Below, one piece after another: positions 61,270 to 64,000 of a stretch of 64,000 nucleotides of DNA (position 1 is the stretch's first letter; every line of letters begins with the position of its first letter). This DNA comes from JALQUL01 sp964556425 (lineage in GTDB: Bacteria; Pseudomonadota; Gammaproteobacteria; Burkholderiales; Burkholderiaceae_C): positions 15,782 through 79,781 of the forward strand of contig CAZKWC010000006.1 of NCBI GenBank assembly GCA_964556425.1. The letters run 5' to 3'. The notes under the pieces are model-generated. The model worked only from the letters and a program-made list of their open reading frames with translations. It had not been told where the DNA came from and ran no database searches. Both the position numbers and the translations under genes were made by a program.

Positions 61270-63195
61270 ATGGCACTAACATTTTTAGATCGTAAAACCC
61301 GAATTAGCCTAGTAGGTTTGCTGGCCTTATTTACGATAGTTTTATGGACGGTTTTACGTATTGTTTTGTGGTTTAGCACAGGACCTAGCCAGTTAACCTT
61401 CAGTCAAACTGTAGGTGTGTTTGCGGTTGGTTTTATTTTTGATTTAGCTACCTTGGCCTTTTTAATAGTGCCATTTTTATTAATCGCAGCCATCATTCCA
61501 GACTCTTGGCGTGAGGCTAAATGGTATTTAGTAATACGTTGGTTGTTGGCATTTGTAGTGGTTTATGCAATAGGCTTTGGAGTGGTATCTGAAGTGGTGT
61601 TTTGGAACGAATTTACCACCCGTTTTAACTTTATAGCAGTTGATTATTTAGTTTATACCCATGAAGTTATTGGTAACATCATAGAGTCCTATCCTATTGC
61701 GTTACTACTCAGTTTAATAGCGCTAGCAGTGGTGTTTTTGCTTTGGATGTTTAGTCGTTATTTTATAATTGACAGAGCTCATCGATCTAAAACTAATCGA
61801 TTTGTTTTAGTAGGTTTAGCCATTGTGTTGCCTTTGCTAAGTGCTAAGTTTATTAATTTAGACCAAAGCCATTTTAGTAGTAATAATTACGCCAACGAGT
61901 TAGCTGGAAACGGGCTTTATGGTTTTGCTGCTGCCTTTAGGCGTAATGACCTGAGTTACGAAAAGTTTTATGCTACTTTAAATCAAAGCCAAGCAGATGA
62001 AATTTTAAAAAATTTGGCAGTAGAGCGTGTGAGCATAAAGCCTAATGCACAAGTCACTACTAACCCTGATTTAGCTTTGCCAGAGCCCTTTATTAAACGC
62101 CCAAAAAACATTGTTTTAGTAAGTGTAGAAAGCTTATCGGCACACTTTGTAGGTGCTTATGGTAGTACTAAAGGCTTAACTCCAGAAATTGATAAGTTAG
62201 CCAAAAATGGTGTTCAGTTAGACCGTCTATTTGCTACTGGAACACGAACTGTGCGTGGCTTAGAGGCCTTGTCATTAGGTACTCCTCCTATTCCTGGTCA
62301 GGCCATTGTGCATAGGCCTAATAATGATCAACTCGACACCCTAGGAATGGTGCTACGCAATAAAGGCTTTAACACCTATTTTATTTATGGTGGTTATGGT
62401 TATTTTGACAATATGAATGCCTACTTTAAAGGTAATTTGCACGAGGTAAAAGACCGTACCGATTTTGCTAAAGAAACTATTGCCGGAGAAAACATTTGGG
62501 GCGTAGCCGATGAAAGTTTATTTGGTAATGCGGTTGACTGGATGGACCAATCAGCAAGTACTGGTAAACCATTTTTTGCCCACATTATGACCACCAGCAA
62601 TCACAGGCCTTATACCTTCCCAGAGGGGCGGATTGACATGCCATCGGGCAGCCGAGATGCAGCAGTTAAATACACTGATTATTCGATTGGCCAACTCATT
62701 AGTAAAGCACAAAACAAGCCGTGGTTTAAAGACACCTTGTTTGTGATTGTGGCTGACCATTGTGCTTCCGCAGCGGGCAAAACACAGTTGCCAGTGGCAG
62801 GCTACCATATTGCAGGTTTCATGTATGGCCCTGACGTTGTGAAACCACAGCGCATAGGCCATAACATCAGCCAAATTGATATTGCCCCTACCTTGTTACA
62901 AATTACTGGGACTGACCCCGCTCCTTATTTTTTTGGTGAACCGATATGGCAACAAAAAAATACCGATAACAGAGTGTTTATTAGTAATTACCAAGAACTA
63001 GGTTATTACAAAAATAATGAATTAATTGTGTTGTCACCTAAACAAAAAGTTCAGGCTTTTAAAGTGGACCCCGCCACCTTGGAATCGACTCCAACAGAGG
63101 TGAATGAAACGCTTAAAAACGAAGCCATCGCCTATTACCAAACTGCAGCCAAAGCATTTAAAAACGGCGAGTTAAAGTTTAAGAAAGCGCAGTAA
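61270..63195 (+). CDS. LTA synthase-like / phosphoglycerol transferase family membrane protein
   Basis: The 641 residues have about five N-terminal membrane helices (up to ~205) and a C-terminal extracytoplasmic sulfatase/alkaline-phosphatase-fold domain. The metal site has VSVESLSAHFVGAYGS, the Thr nucleophile in TGTRTVRGLEALSLG, and VADHCAS with HIAGF. In Gram-negatives such proteins transfer phosphoglycerol or phosphoethanolamine to periplasmic glucans or LPS (OpgB/EptA relatives). The lack of the EptA-type pattern favours a phosphoglycerol-type role, but the substrate is open. AAAGAG lies before the ATG. Confidence 0.9.
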   Translation: MALTFLDRKTRISLVGLLALFTIVLWTVLRIVLWFSTGPSQLTFSQTVGVFAVGFIFDLATLAFLIVPFLLIAAIIPDSWREAKWYLVIRWLLAFVVVYAIGFGVVSEVVFWNEFTTRFNFIAVDYLVYTHEVIGNIIESYPIALLLSLIALAVVFLLWMFSRYFIIDRAHRSKTNRFVLVGLAIVLPLLSAKFINLDQSHFSSNNYANELAGNGLYGFAAAFRRNDLSYEKFYATLNQSQADEILKNLAVERVSIKPNAQVTTNPDLALPEPFIKRPKNIVLVSVESLSAHFVGAYGSTKGLTPEIDKLAKNGVQLDRLFATGTRTVRGLEALSLGTPPIPGQAIVHRPNNDQLDTLGMVLRNKGFNTYFIYGGYGYFDNMNAYFKGNLHEVKDRTDFAKETIAGENIWGVADESLFGNAVDWMDQSASTGKPFFAHIMTTSNHRPYTFPEGRIDMPSGSRDAAVKYTDYSIGQLISKAQNKPWFKDTLFVIVADHCASAAGKTQLPVAGYHIAGFMYGPDVVKPQRIGHNISQIDIAPTLLQITGTDPAPYFFGEPIWQQKNTDNRVFISNYQELGYYKNNELIVLSPKQKVQAFKVDPATLESTPTEVNETLKNEAIAYYQTAAKAFKNGELKFKKAQ

Positions 63196-63675
63196 AAAAT
63201 GAAGCTTAGTCTCTAGGGTGGGTGGGGACTAAGCCGGTTATATTTACGACTACGCACGTTTCAGGCAGGCTGTTCGTTAAATATAGGTGCCTATGCTAGC
63301 AACAACAGACCCTAATCGCTTTGTATTAACCGCATAAGATATGCTCGGTAGTCAAAGCAGTAAAACGTGCAAACCCAAAGCCAGCCCCGTCACCGCCAAG
63401 CGCCTGACCATTTCACCTCATCGGGAGGAGTGATATTGGGATTACAAGCATGGACTATACAACCCCAGGCACTAGGTTTGACTCACCCATAGAAGTCTGT
63501 TTATTTTTATGTTTATTCGTCGCTGGTCAATAAATCAAAGGTCGATCAAAATTAACCAACCAATTAATAAGCACTCAAAATAATCATGTATAGACATTGA
63601 AGATGCAACGCCTACACACTAAAATTGAGGCTGGCTTAAACGCCGATTTATCATCTTCTTAAAGAGGAAAACGCC
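63196..63675. other. Gene-free junction region before GC-rich DNA
   Basis: 480 bases with no credible gene. An inverted repeat (GCTTAGTC at 63204 with GACTAAGC at 63227) follows the LTA-synthase-like gene. From about 63370 the base composition becomes uneven, then strongly GC-rich at 63676. This could be the edge of a genomic island or transposon; no att repeat or terminal repeat could be paired within the window. Confidence 0.45.
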
Positions 63676-64000
63676 ATGCCAAAAGAAGTTCAGATGACGT
63701 TCCGAATCGAACCGGAATTGCGCGCTGATTTCATCGCCGCCGCCTTGCAAGAACATCGGCCGGCCGCACAGATATTGCGTGAATTCATGCGGGCTTATGT
63801 CAACCAGTCACGCGAGCCCGTCCCCAGCCCGACCAACGATGCCATTACGTCGGCCGAAAGTCGTCGCCGCGAAGCTGCCGTGAGTTTTGCCCGTTCGTCC
63901 GTTGGCCTTGAAGGATACAAGCCTTCCAAGGCCGCCGAAACTGATGCACGCCAATTCATCAAGGGTGACATCCTGCTTGCCGAATTCCTCCAAGTGAAGC
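63676..64000 (+). CDS. Ribbon-helix-helix + VbhA-like antitoxin (truncated at window edge)
   Basis: At least 108 residues, open to the right edge. Residues 1-42 (MPKEVQMTFRIEPELRADFI...) look like a ribbon-helix-helix DNA-binding domain. Residues 60-108 (RRREAAVSFARSSVGLEGYKPS...ARQFIKGDI) look like the VbhA-type antitoxin domain. The segment S75-V-G-L-E79-G80 fits (S/T)xxxE(G/N), the inhibition motif of class I Fic toxins, and occupies the expected helix. AGAGGA precedes the ATG. GC content (about 60%) is far above the rest of the window, suggesting recent transfer. A Fic toxin gene is expected just beyond the edge. Confidence 0.82.
   Translation, partial: MPKEVQMTFRIEPELRADFIAAALQEHRPAAQILREFMRAYVNQSREPVPSPTNDAITSAESRRREAAVSFARSSVGLEGYKPSKAAETDARQFIKGDILLAEFLQVK

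Noticed and set aside
63808..63993. 61-residue minus-strand frame at the right edge
   Set aside because: It is antisense to the GC-rich antitoxin gene, whose frame has clear domain patterns and a ribosome site.

Overview
The window reads as a chromosomal segment of a low-GC betaproteobacterium, most likely order Burkholderiales. I base this on gene order and families: a Lys/Ala-rich gene tail followed by rlmH-maf-rng, tolB-pal-cpoB, tpr-ppiA-ppiB-lpxH, dnaX-ybaB-recR next to the SRP RNA gene, and gloB-methyltransferase-rnhA. The lipid A, LPS, Tol-Pal and RND genes show a Gram-negative envelope. The DNA is AT-rich (about 40% GC by eye) except for the last ~325 bases, which are about 60% GC. 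I cannot fix the family or genus.

Layout. 1-9.5 kb: RNA and nucleotide housekeeping (rlmH, maf, rng), lipid A flippase msbA facing an LPS-type glycosyltransferase, then the tol envelope operon (tolB, pal, cpoB) and tcdA. 9.8-19.1 kb: tRNA-Lys, a secreted lectin-like protein, a Tat-exported dienelactone hydrolase, a ZIP zinc transporter, lexA with an unknown downstream gene and two tandem SOS boxes, asparaginase, tusA, rsmB and purN. 19.4-30.3 kb: surE, a paired (PimC/PimD-like) acyl-CoA dehydrogenase, an rhlE helicase with a very long disordered tail, lpxH, two cyclophilins, a TPR protein, a gene-free 680 bp stretch with a large inverted repeat, rlmB and a lipoprotein. 30.5-45 kb: a split chromate transporter, ygiQ, gshA, a CoA-transferase-like protein, tRNA-Pro and tRNA-Arg separated by a terminator-like hairpin, a LuxR solo, an ACAD10/11-like dehydrogenase plus kinase pair, a Crp/Fnr regulator and a long 3-hydroxyacyl-CoA dehydrogenase. 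45-63 kb: a GST, a cluster of three secreted proteins (two DUF4384-like, one OmpA-like), ffs, dnaX-ybaB-recR, mltD, gloB, rnhA, an RND efflux pair and an LTA-synthase-like membrane protein. From 63.2 kb there is a gene-free stretch, then a GC-rich truncated antitoxin.

Working together: the acyl-CoA dehydrogenases, hydroxyacyl-CoA dehydrogenase, CoA-transferase-like protein and 4-hydroxyacyl-CoA kinase-like pair point to catabolism of organic acids or fatty acids. gshA, GST and gloB give a glutathione-based detoxification set. Most of the window is ordinary core genome.

Most worth a second look: the ribbon-helix-helix plus VbhA-like (Fic antitoxin) gene at the right edge in foreign-looking DNA; the tandem LexA boxes placed against the asparaginase start codon; the LuxR solo with intact AHL-pocket residues and a palindrome at its promoter; the separate-gene ACAD11-like pair; the DUF4384/DUF4384/OmpA cluster; and a degenerate interspersed intergenic repeat. 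No CRISPR array, insertion sequence or phage gene was seen.
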